This document shows, in pieces, positions 33,499-43,558 of a DNA stretch of 64,000 nucleotides (its first letter is position 1; each line of letters starts with the position of its first letter). The notes under the pieces are model-generated. The model ran no database searches. It was not told where the DNA came from and saw only the letters and a list, made by a program, of their open reading frames with translations. This DNA is from Lytechinus pictus. Its lineage: Eukaryota > Echinodermata > Echinoidea > Temnopleuroida > Toxopneustidae. The position numbers were made by a program, and so were the translations under genes. The DNA lies in the NCBI RefSeq assembly GCF_037042905.1, contig NC_087245.1, positions 14,278,501 through 14,342,500 of the forward strand. The letters run 5' to 3'.

Positions 33499-36400
33499 CT
33501 GAAGGACAAGAAATAATGATATAATGAAATGAATTGAATAAATAATTGCGATATTCTTTAAATCGCATTTACATTTAGTTGGAGCAGACATATAGCCTGC
33601 ATGATTCTATTAAAGATAATACATATTTATTTCTCTTGCGCTAAGTAGAACATTACACTCTTGTTTTTTGTTTCTATTTTGCATTTTCATATTAGCTATT
33701 ACATTAATTTTTTTCGTAATTAGAATTATGAATTCTACTTACAAGATGCAATACGCATAGTTGGAACCATGCTTATACCATAAAGCTTTCATCACAAAAG
33801 AAAATCCCCATTTCATCAAACTTACCATGATAACTCCGCCGTTAATTGTACCGTCCGAATTCTTGATTATTATTGGCTGTTATAAGCCCGTTACAAAGTC
33901 AGTTAAATCTAAATGACAAACTGACCATACCTTGGGTATTTATTCCTATATTTTCTCAGTTGTAACGTTGACTCTCATTTTGATATTATTCTTCTTTTTG
34001 ATATTTTTCTCAACTTTTCTTTTCACTACATGACCCCCCCCCCCTCCCAAAAAAGGGGGGCGTTCGCCCATACCCCCCTCCTGTAGCACAGCCGTGATCA
34101 CGGCAGTAACTTTTATCAAATGTATTTACCATTCCTTCTGTCTGTGTTAAGTGATCATGGTGGCGTCGTCTAAATTTCACCCCCACATAACGCAGGAAGA
34201 TCACGAGCAAGATGAGAAAGAATGATGCAGAAAGAGCACCGAAGATTATTGAGAACTTACGAGAAATGTTTGTCCATTGCATGTTCAGTACTAGAAATAA
34301 AATAGGTGGAACTTAAAGTTGTAAGTAGGTCTAAAAATTATTCCAACGAGGTATCAAAACGAAAAAAGGAAATAAAGGATGTATTACATGATGAAAAAGC
34401 TTTAAGAATAATTAATTGCAAAGGCAATATTATAATAATACTCGTTCAAAACGCACATTAAAATCAGGATTTCATCACCATAAATGCGTTATATCACATG
34501 TATATAAAGTGTGACGGGCTTTGTTGCATATGACCCTACACCCTTAAAAAAAAACTACGACCAAGAAAACAAAATAAATAGGAGAAACGGAAATAAAATG
34601 GAAACGGATGAAAATGAAATACATGTATGTCAAAAATCTCTTACAAAATTGGATTTTCGTTTTCTAAAATTAAAAATGCTAGAATTTTCGCCTTCTCACG
34701 ACTTTTGTGAAATTGTCCTCTATGTGCCATGGTAGTTCCTTTATTTTTTTTTTGGGGGGGTGAGGGGGGGGCTCATCATGCCACTGTTTGAGTGAAACAT
34801 TTTTTTTTATTTATTCCCATATTGTCAATCCTTATTCTTATTATTTTTGGTGAGCGCCCTCTTAAAAAATACCCAGCACAAGAAGCAACAGTAAAGACAT
34901 TATTTTTTTTTAGAGAGTGGTTTGAGAATTGTTTCAATCAATAGCGGATCCAGGGGGAGGCACATCTGGCTCCCTCCCCCTTGAGAGTCATAGTCAATAT
35001 TTTTAATGTAAATATGCCGGTAATACACAAGTGTGCCCCCTTTTTAGAGCCACAGGAAGACAATGAGGATCATTTGCTTCTCAAAATTGACGCGGGACAA
35101 AAATGACCTTCATTTTTTACTGAAAACCTTTTTTTCTTTTCCTTTTTTGCTTGTTAAATTTTCCTAGGGAAAATGTGCCCCCTCCCTCTTTTGAAAATCC
35201 TAGACCCCCCCCCCTTTGTTTTAACAAAAGTACGAAGGTTTGCTATGCAAGTAGGCCTAATACAAAACTGATAACAGACAGTTACTTACTCGAAAACGAT
35301 TTCTCTTTGGGGGCGTGAGTAAAAAGTTTTACCTCTTTTCTACTCACAAGATAAAGTATCTGTCTAACATACCCCCATTTATTGTTGTTCCTGGATGTAC
35401 AGCACTGCTTTCCAATGTAATGACGTCATTGCTACCCCGTTCCGATGGGGATGAAGATATTGGTATGGTAGTTACACTTTGAAGTAGTGTAGACTGAGCT
35501 GTAGGTAAGAAATAAAAAGAACAATTTTATGAAATCTTTTGGCGTACACGCAAATTATGATGGGAGGCAAGACGGTTACAAACTAGACAGTGCTATTCCA
35601 TACACTCTAAATTCCAAGGATTTACAATAAATCCGGATCGGCTGTGAATAGTGTCCGGTCGAATTTTGAATTTATTTTAAATCTCAAAAGATTTAAATTC
35701 AAATCTTTTAGATTTATATTTAAATCAACAATGTTTAAATCTAAATCTAAAATTCGGCTGGTCAATATTCACAGTCGATCTGAATTTATTTTAAATCCTT
35801 GGAATTTATAGTGTATTTTTAATTTTATAACAGGAGTAATATACACGACACACACCTCTTTTTATACTCTTCCTTCTTCTATCTTCCGTTTTTTCTTCCC
35901 CCTTTTTTTTTTTTTTTTTTTTACACTTCTCGCAAAATCATGGTGGCTGTAGCACCCTGCTATCTATAGCACCCTGAACACAAGTGATATTCATACAAGG
36001 AATTGCGGATACTATTATCCAGGCATCCCTGGCCAAGGGAAACTCGCATCAGCATGAGGGTACTTCTTCCTTCAGGTTCCTGCCAATACAACTGGCGTAC
36101 TGAAGTGCTACTGCTGCTCCCAATCCCCTACACTCTTAAAAAGGTTGAGCAAAAAAAGGCAAAATTTTCAATCATCACTGGGTAACATACTGTTCACACA
36201 ACTATTGATTAAAATCTGTCCAAATTTGGTAATAAACACTAATAATTGGGTAAAAAATTTGCTCAATTGGATAATAATTACCCACAATATATATTGTGTT
36301 TTAAACAACATACATTACCCAACACAGTGGACAGTATGTTGCCCAACATTTTAAGTGTGTATAAAAATGTGTAATACCTGATTTAACCATTATTGATTGA

Positions 36401-39400
36401 TTTTCTTTGGTAGTTTATATATGTATTATTTCACATTTTTATTTGATGAGAATAAAGTAAATTAGAATTTGAATATCGAAGTTTAAAATCATCTAATTTC
36501 TTTAAATATCATTCCAATTTGACATTTTACTCGCCAAAGTTATGACAAAAGTAATGATTAATGATATAAAATGCTATTTTGTAATTTTTCGCTTTGCCCC
36601 TTGCAATTTTCAAAGATATTTCTCTATATTGAAAGCCTCAACCACAAATTTATGCCTCATAACGTCCATGGACCTATCCACGGAGGATTATCTATTGTTA
36701 CTGGGGGTGCTGTGACAATGCTCAGCACCCCCAGTAACAATAGACTAATCCTCCGTGGATAGGTACATGATAACGTCACTGCTTAATGCGATCATACTAA
36801 TTACTGATTTTACAAGTGAATAATTATTAAGACATTTTTTAAAATAAAATATGATAATATGATGACGCGTTTCATCATCATTTGTCATCTAAGAAGTTGG
36901 CACGTTGAGAACTTTGTTTTGAGTGGTCGATATGTACAGGTATCCGACTGTCACTATAGTTATTATTATGTCCGTTTACTGAGGCATTTTATCTCCATTA
37001 CTTTCTTTCATACATCGAATAGACAGCGTTTATGATAAAGCACACGTTTAATGGTGCTTCAAAGAAAAAAAAAGTGTTTTAATGGCCTAGCAAGGGTTGT
37101 TAAAACTTGCTTAGATTTTAACCTTAAAAACACAAGCAGTTGGAATCTCAACTGAAAGGTAAGGAATATCTTCATCTAATTTTTAAAACGTTTAATACAT
37201 ATTTTTATATTTACAAATTCAAATTTTACGAAAATTTTTCTCTATCAAAAGCAACATGAAATACATAGACAAATCGCTTGTCATATATATCTCCCATATT
37301 TCCCATCCTCATTAGTGGCAAACATCAAATTTCTTATATGATTTCATTACAAGCCTGGGAATTAATCTGCAATATAGCAATAACAACGCTCAATGTTAAC
37401 AAAATCTACACAATAGAACCACAACACTGGGTATTTACGAAACTGCATAGGCCGCCTAGCTGCTCCGACTGGACAATCATAAAACGTAAAAAATACGTCA
37501 TAGTGACATCATTATGACGTTAACATTACAGTCATGGAATCGTGAAATTATTTGTTTCTCACCAACTTGTTCAATTGCCCGCAATTCTATCCGAAAACCG
37601 GATTCGGCGGTGACGAAATCCGTAGTGAATATGATCAGTACCGAGGACCGGAGAGAAATAAAATATCTATACTCGCTGATTTCGATCAAATTCCCAGTTA
37701 GATCGTGCCAGCTATCCATCTGGTTTGAGAACCTTTTTACACCATCGCCGATGTAGAGATGGTCCCTATTGAACTCGAGATCGAAGTGGTGAACGATGAC
37801 GGATACGACGAATCCATCGACGGCTTGGAATTTCCAAAATCGGTAGCAGTTTTGGGGGTATTCGGTGGGATAGCTTGAAGACTGAATGAAATAACTCTCA
37901 CTTGCATCAAGGGTGATTTCATCTGGAAAAAAATACAACGAAGTCGCTAAAATTGAAGCGAGCAACACAATCAATAATGAAAATTCAATTCATGGCCTAT
38001 CTTTAGTTTTACTAAATCCTCCTAACGTACATATCACTTTTCCAATTGATTGCTAGATTGTTTGAATGTATGTGCCCTAAAACGGCAGTGATGACTGTGA
38101 CGAAAATAGAATAAGAATGCATTTTATACACTCTAAAAAATATTGGGTAAAAATGCTCCATGAGGGTAATTGTGTGTCCAACCAACATTGGACATTTCTT
38201 TTGGGCATTTTTATTTATCCAGTGTGATTAACAATTTTGCCCATTCTAAAGTAACTGCTGCTTATTTTCTAACCTTACTGGGCAATATGCTTCCCGCATT
38301 GGGTAAAATACTGCCCTAAATTGCAACCGCGTAGCCAGGATTTCATTTTGGAGGGGGCGGTAAATGCACGCGAAGCGTGCCAACACTTACAGAGCGCGCG
38401 AAGCGCGCTCCCTAGGGGGTGGGTGCAGGGAGGGGGAGTTTCCCCCTCCCGCGCGAAGCGCGAAGCTTTCGGTGTTTCATAAATTGAAATAAAAAGGAGC
38501 CGCCTCCCTTGTCTCTAGTACCTATATCAGCTCCAATTCATTTGACTACTTGTGATTTTGAACCTTGTTTTCAAAAGTGATTTTAAAACGAACAAAAAAG
38601 GGATAAAATGGAGGAAATTGAAATAATATTAACCCCGCGCGAAGCGCGGAAGCTAAAGCGTTTTTTAATTTTTTTTGCAAAGAAAATGATCCCGAGAAAA
38701 GGTTATTTTCTAAGTTGTATTGCTAGTACTTCCCTTGGAAAGATCAGGTTTGATTACAAACAATTTAGCGACAGTGCATATCTTAACTCGCAAAACAGAG
38801 GAGAAGAAGGATATATGCCGGGAGGAAGATATTCCTCCCCGCTCAGAGCAATGAAACTCTGAAATTTCAAACGGGCGGACGTTTCATCAAATGTAGATAT
38901 CTCTAATTCAGTTAATTTTCTAAGATTATTGAACTTCATTACAAGGAAAATAGTGCGCAAAAAGTTGAAACTTCTGTGATTATTGAAATTATATAAAACA
39001 CGATGATGTATAATTTATTTCACTTATCCTGATGCGCTTCACTTTGAATGATAAAGAAATTTAAGTGTCATTCAAAATTTCAAACTGAGGGCGCAAAACA
39101 GGACAGGAGATGAATGTGCTGGGAAATGACATGAAGTTGAATAGAATTTGATAAAAAAATATTGCACTTTTTTTTATTTAATACGACACGAATTTTATAC
39201 CTTCCTCTTTTTCAATTAGAAACCTGTTTGCCCCCAAATTACGGTTGTTTAGTAATGAGCTGAAAAGCGGGAGAAGTTGCCTATATGGAGGTGACGGCAG
39301 AAATTGAGATAAAGATTTTACCCGCCAAGGAGCCGACCCGACCAGAAGTTGCGCGATCAATTAAAAAAAAAAGATAAATTCATATACTTCGGCCTAACCT

Positions 39401-42400
39401 TACTCTAATTCCATGCCCTAATGTATACGTTTGAACTTTAACGGGCAAGAAACACATATAGCTGAGGTGGAAAAACAGGGTTATAGAGAAAGGGTGAGAG
39501 AAACAAAGGAGAACTGCAATATTGTCATTTAACCGCGGAAGCAAAATTCATATATATAAATTTAGAGCAAGAGTTAAGGAGTTTCTTTTTTGAGAAAAAA
39601 AAAAGAATAAAAAGAAAAACCCACAAAGCTACCTTTCTTCCCTTTCCTCTCTTCGCTTTTCCTTTTCTCCTCTCTTTTTCCCCTTCTTTTTTTTTCTTTT
39701 TGGGGACGTTTTGGGGGGGGGGCGACCGCCCCCACCGCCCCCCCCCCCCTGGCTACGCGCCTGCTATTGGTTGGACACATAATTACCCTCGTGCTGGTTA
39801 AAATTTTGCCCAATGTTTTTTACAGTGTAGTATGTAGAGGAGGAAAATAGAAAGGTAGAAAGAGGAGGTGAAGAAACGGGAAAAATATAATAAGATAAAA
39901 GACACAGAGAAGAACAAAACGAGGGGTAAGCGGGCGGAGGAAATTTATAAACAAGGTACAGAGGACAATACCACAGTCCCTTTTTTATATTCTTAGACAA
40001 TTGTTTAATCAAACATATATATTTATATCTCTTTTTTTTTTCTTGTTATGACTACCTGTTTGATTGACGACTGTGATCTCCAGTGAAAAGGATGCTGATA
40101 TTGAATTAATGTAAAAACCTATCCAGACTGCATTCCTGAGAGAAGTTACTTGACTCGTCATAGTGCGTCCGCTGAACTTTGCCAAGGTGGTGTACTTTCC
40201 GTCACTTGTAAACATTGCATTATGGGTACTATCTGGTTTGAGTCCATCGCCGATGCTGATGAAATCAATACCGGGTACCAGGTTGAAAGAAATGAATTTG
40301 ACCCGGATCCGAAAATGTTCGGACGTATTGAAAGAAAGAGTTTGCCATTGTCCATGATTTACCTGACCGGTTGACAGACGTCTTACTGAATCTGTTGATA
40401 AAAATGAATGCTCTGAAATAAAAAGAAAAATATAAGTCATAATAAACAGTTAGGATGTTGTGATTTTCGTAATGATTATTAATCATCTTCATAAACAAGC
40501 GGAATACATGGAAATGCTTTATCACCCAAATACATACAATATATTTGGAAGGAAATGGACAGAAATATCCAAATGAAGGTAATTGTCTTTTACACGTGGA
40601 TTTTTGTTCTTACAACTTGTTGTTATATCGGCATACATGGCTATTTTACGATTTTGCGGTACCAAACACTTGTCTGTATAATATGCTCTCATGCCCGTAA
40701 TCTGAACTCGGGTTTAAAGTTGTGGTTTAACTATGGAGAGCCGATTGGAGCACAAATCCCCGGAACAACACACATTCGATTTATTAACTCATATGACACC
40801 CAAATTGTTCATAATTGTTTGGGAATGAAAACTGAAGTATTTTTCTTCATAAATGAAAGCAAAATGAAACAAAATAATAAAAATAAGAAATATACAATAT
40901 AAACAGAATTTTTGAACTTTTGGCTCCCCATAATTTTAGCACAGAGTTAGAGACCGTGGTCTAAGTTAAACCTGACTTTAGAATACGGGCCTATGGGTTA
41001 AGATTGAAAAAAGGATGTAATAAGTACACCAATAAGGTCAATGCGATCCCGCTGTCAAAATACTTGCTAATTTGAATCATTTTTATTAACGTCAATATTC
41101 CAATTTGCATGCTCTTTTTGTATGAGTGCCAGAAACCGATGACCAATTACGACTATCTGCCAAGGGCTTACACTATCAATTGCCATTATTACAGTGGCAC
41201 TATTATACTTTGTACCAATATTACACTTGTCCTATACAAGAAGCCCTAGTCGATATTTGTTGTACTTATATGGGCTTTCCTCAGAATATGACAGGGGGTA
41301 GAATTTAACGTTTGTGCGAGATACCATGCCAATTCACATAGATCAAATAATTTCATATTATGTTCTGAAGCCCAGACCAACCTATTGTGTGAAAATACGA
41401 TTTAGGAGGCCACTTGAACCGTTCTTTGATATCAAGTGGATTTGTTTTAATCATGTACTTGAGTTATCCCTTTCTTTTCCTGTAACCAGTGGCAACACCA
41501 ATCTAATACAAGTAGGGGATAAGTGGATTGCAAAACAAAATGTTGGCCAGGGTATGGGCGGACAAGAACAAAATGCGTGTACCGCGAATCGAGCGCGAAG
41601 CGCGAGAATCATATCTGGTATATATGCAAAAGAAAGCTTCCTAAGAACGAGTGAGGAAAACTTTAAAAATTTACAAGAAAAATAATATTATTTGTCTTTG
41701 CACCTTGAATGAGAAGCTTATGTCAGAATTTAATTCCTATTTACAAATTGCTAAACAAAATTGTCATTTTTTTTTTATTTCTGGGGGTAGGCAATTGTCC
41801 CTATATGCCCCATTGGTTCAACGGCTTGCTGTTTTTTTTACTCCCTTCACAATTTGTTTATTTCTGTTATATGGGGGCTAATATCCTTCTACCTCCTTCA
41901 TCTCGTATAAACGTTACAACAAAACTAAGTATCTCTGTACACAAAACTAACAGGGAACTCTGTAAAATTTTCAACTTTCAGTTTCTGGTCAAAACTATTA
42001 CACTTTGTATTCACACAAAATATAGTCCTACACTAAACGAGGAAACAAAATGTATTTTGTGGAAGGCAATGCTATTTGGGATATAGAGTTTTACACTATA
42101 TATGAAGATGAAATAAGTAATCGTGAAAACCAATGTGTTTGTTTTCAGCTGAAATATCACTTCAGAGAAATGCAATCAAAGTCTGTAGAAGCATCGGAGT
42201 TCAAAGGGAAATGTGAGAACGAAACGAATTAAACAATACATGTCAAATTTGAAATTAATAAACGGAACAATTTAAAGGCAGCAAAGAAATATGATGACCT
42301 AGTAGTGCAAATTGCATCTCTCAATAAATTGTCATTACAAGCAGTTCATAGTTGCCATGTATTACTATGATTCAATTATATATTTATTTTCACACTTTGA

Positions 42401-43558
42401 AAACACATTGAAATATAACGCAACATAGGTAACAGCATCAATATATTATCATAAGAAAAATATCTTGGCTTGTCAGAGATGACTACCTGACATGATTAAT
42501 CTCAAATCCGTCTTGAAATCACCGATTATGCTATTCATTTGGATTATGTTCTAATGGAAATAAATATAAAATTATGAAAATGAAAGAAATGAAGATAAAA
42601 CTGAAGGCTTGAATCACGCCTGATATTAGGCATGCAGCAATACACAGTGTCGGATGCATATTTGAAAATAAAATGTTGATTTGACTAATGAGCCCCTGAT
42701 ATTATACATGTATCTGTAGAACTAGTCGATTTACGGTGAGAATAGTTAGCATTGCTCTTTGATACTGGATTAGTATCACTTGATTTCCCTCATAATATGA
42801 TTATAAATCAATTTCAAAATCAAAGCAATTAAACTAAAAATACAAACTTTCTCTCATACAAACCCATGTACGAAATAAATTGCATTACTAGCGTTGTTAT
42901 TGATTTATCATTACCATTCGGGCCTACCATTGTCATCAGTGTCATCATTGTGATCATAACTTTTAGGAATGATCATGATGGTCATCATTGTCATAATGAA
43001 ATTATTTATTTTGTTATCAAAGCCATCATGGCCGTCGTCGTCATCATCATCATCCCCGTCATCATCGTCATCACCACCACCACCACCATTGTCATCATCA
43101 TCGTCCTTGTCGTCATCATCGTCATCAACTTTATAATCGGACATGATTGTGGGCTCAATCGGTTGAGCGCCCGCCTCATAGAGATTTGGGTTCGATCTCT
43201 GCTGGCAGAGTGATACCAACACTTTTAAAATGGGACACTCAGCCTTCCTGCCAAGCGATCGACATTTCAGAATGAAAAAAGGCTGGGATTTGTGAGATGA
43301 CGACAGCATGGTTATTGTTACGCATGACAAACTAGAAAAAAGAAGGTATCATTGTTATTATCAATGTCATTATCATAAACAATATTGTTATCGCGTTCAC
43401 TGTGTTAACCATTAGGTACTAATCCGAACCTTATTAGTCACAGAAGCAAATATCGGCTCAACTGAAAACGAAATGAAAGTGAACTTACTTCCTCCAGAGC
43501 AGATGCCAGTCACCAACAGAAGATGAAAATATATATACCCCCTCCTAATACCTTCCAT
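32482..43558 (-). CDS. CUB-CUB type I membrane protein with long cytoplasmic tail (6 exons)
   Basis: Exons 43489-43558, 40056-40412, 37563-37922, 35373-35498, 34130-34290 and 32482-33498 join in phase (1, 1, 1, 1, 0) to 696 residues. The order is: signal peptide (residues 1-22, YIYFHLLLVTGICSG), CUB-like domain 1 (about 24-142), CUB-like domain 2 (143-262), Ser/Thr-rich stalk (263-304), membrane span (about 317-338, FSIIFGALSASFFLILLVIF), basic stop (KFRRRHH) and a Ser/Asp-rich tail (340-696). Both CUB exons are single-exon modules with phase-1 borders and the IGDG calcium-site-like motif (ISIGDG, YIGDG). Domain 1 has no cysteine and domain 2 has one, whereas most CUBs have four. The tail holds tyrosine motifs (YTPYL, YDVHEV, YLICET) that could be phosphorylated. 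This suggests a cell-surface receptor; ligand and function are unknown. Extra phase-1 exons could be missed. Confidence 0.75.
34130..34290 (-). CDS. CUB membrane protein, exon 5: transmembrane segment
   Basis: The acceptor is TATTTCTAG and the donor GTAAAT (phase 1 to 0). It encodes LNMQWTNISRK, the hydrophobic FSIIFGALSASFFLILLVIF and the juxtamembrane RRRHHDHLTQTEGM. Confidence 0.8.
35373..35498 (-). CDS. CUB membrane protein, exon 4: Ser/Thr stalk
   Basis: The acceptor is CTTACCTACAG and the donor GTATGT (phase 1 to 1). It encodes AQSTLLQSVTTIPISSSPSE .. SSAVHPGTTING, a probably O-glycosylated stalk. Found by splice-site and phase search because it is short. Confidence 0.7.
35601..35815. 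repeat. 215-bp palindromic MITE (TACACTCTAAA family)
   Basis: The ends TACACTCTAAATTCCAAGGA and (inverted) TACACTATAAATTCCAAGGA continue into AATCTAAAAGATTT-rich arms. Shares its terminal TACACT-TAAA with 36129-36362 and 38127-39829. Confidence 0.8.
36129..36362. repeat. 234-bp MITE (TACACTCTTAAA family)
   Basis: The left TACACTCTTAAAAAGGTTG .. GGGTAACATACTGTTCAC mirrors the right GTGGACAGTATGTTGCCCAA .. CATTTTAAGTGTGTA. Confidence 0.75.
36672..36764. repeat. 93-bp near-perfect hairpin
   Basis: Arms 36672-36712 and 36723-36764 pair along 41 bases with one bulged base (ACCTATCCACGGAGGATTA .. TTGTTACTGGGGGTGCTG). The loop is 10 bases (TGACAATGCT). The flanks CATGG / CATGA are also similar. 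It lies in the intron between CUB exon 3 and exon 4 of the minus-strand gene. Confidence 0.85.
37563..37922 (-). CDS. CUB membrane protein, exon 3: CUB-like domain 2
   Basis: The acceptor is TTTTTTTCCAG and the donor GTGAGA (phase 1 to 1). It encodes DEITLDASESYFIQSSSYPT, EYPQNCYRFWKFQAVDGF, VHHFDLEFNRDHLYIGDG and ends SGFRIELRAIEQV. YP-x-YP-x-N-C and the IGDG are the typical CUB signatures. Confidence 0.85.
38127..39829. repeat. MITE (TACACTCTAAA family) split by a 1.44-kb insertion
   Basis: The left piece 38127-38323 begins TACACTCTAAAAAATATTGG and carries GAGGGTAATTGTGTGTCCAA. The right piece 39764-39829 is the inverted end (TTGGACACATAATTACCCTC .. TGTTTTTTACAGTGTA). The pieces join into one palindromic MITE once the internal element is removed. 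Confidence 0.75.
38324..39763. mobile_element. 1.44-kb element with CAGGCGCGTAGCCAGG-type ends
   Basis: The termini CAACCGCGTAGCCAGG and (inverted) CAGGCGCGTAGCCAGG match at 14 of 16. Internally there are CGCGAAGCGCG palindromes (38395-38465, 38637), a G-run/polypyrimidine stretch near 39600-39750, and no transposase frame. The 63098-64000 segment is the same element in inverse orientation. The end sequence resembles hAT-type termini, but no clean 8-bp duplication was seen. Confidence 0.7.
40056..40412 (-). CDS. CUB membrane protein, exon 2: CUB-like domain 1
   Basis: The acceptor is TTTTTATTTCAG and the donor GTAGTC (phase 1 to 1). It encodes HSFLSTDSVRRLSTG, NHGQWQTLSFNTSEHFRIRV, GIDFISIGDGLKPD and SASFSLEITVVNQTG. 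The strand pattern and ISIGDG mark a CUB fold. There is no cysteine in the exon. Confidence 0.8.
40689..40996. repeat. 308-bp MITE
   Basis: The left TCATGCCCGTAATCTGAACT and GGGTTTAAAGTTGTGGTTTA mirror the right TAAACCTGACTTTAGAATAC and GGGCCTATGG, with TATGGAGAGCC mirrored by GGCTCCCCATA. It accounts for most of an open frame in this intron that looks secreted. Confidence 0.7.
41100..42240 (+). other. unexplained frames inside CUB-gene intron
   Basis: Several short + strand frames look protein-like but do not connect: about 41330-41545 (CVKIRFRRPLEPFFDIKWIC .. TNLIQVGDKWIAKQ) and 42050-42232 (YFVEGNAIWDIEFYTIYEDE .. QLKYHFREM). No motif could be named. They may be decayed coding remnants. 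Confidence 0.25.
43022..43135. repeat. (CAT/GTC)n trinucleotide microsatellite
   Basis: An imperfect trinucleotide run (GTCGTCGTCATCATCATCAT .. CACCACCACCACCACCATTG) that makes a false poly-Asp frame on the minus strand. Confidence 0.9.
43148..43215 (+). repeat. tRNA-like SINE head
   Basis: GGGCTCAATCGGTTGAGCGC and CCGCCTCATAGAG followed by the B box GGTTCGATCTC. There is no acceptor-stem pairing and no CCA-side symmetry, so this is probably a SINE promoter fragment. Confidence 0.5.
43489..43558 (-). CDS. CUB membrane protein, exon 1: signal peptide
   Basis: An ATG at 43558 opens a frame of 23 codons, MEGIRRGYIYFHLLLVTGIC then SGG, ending at a GTAAGT donor in phase 1. The charge-hydrophobic-small pattern is a classic signal peptide, and the phase fits the CUB exon at 40412. 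Confidence 0.75.

Noticed and set aside
40555-40902. 115-codon frame with a signal-peptide-like start
   Set aside because: From about 40689 it is the arm of a palindromic MITE, and no downstream exon fits.
42866-43330. Poly-Asp and Val/Ile-rich frames
   Set aside because: Both strands of a trinucleotide microsatellite.
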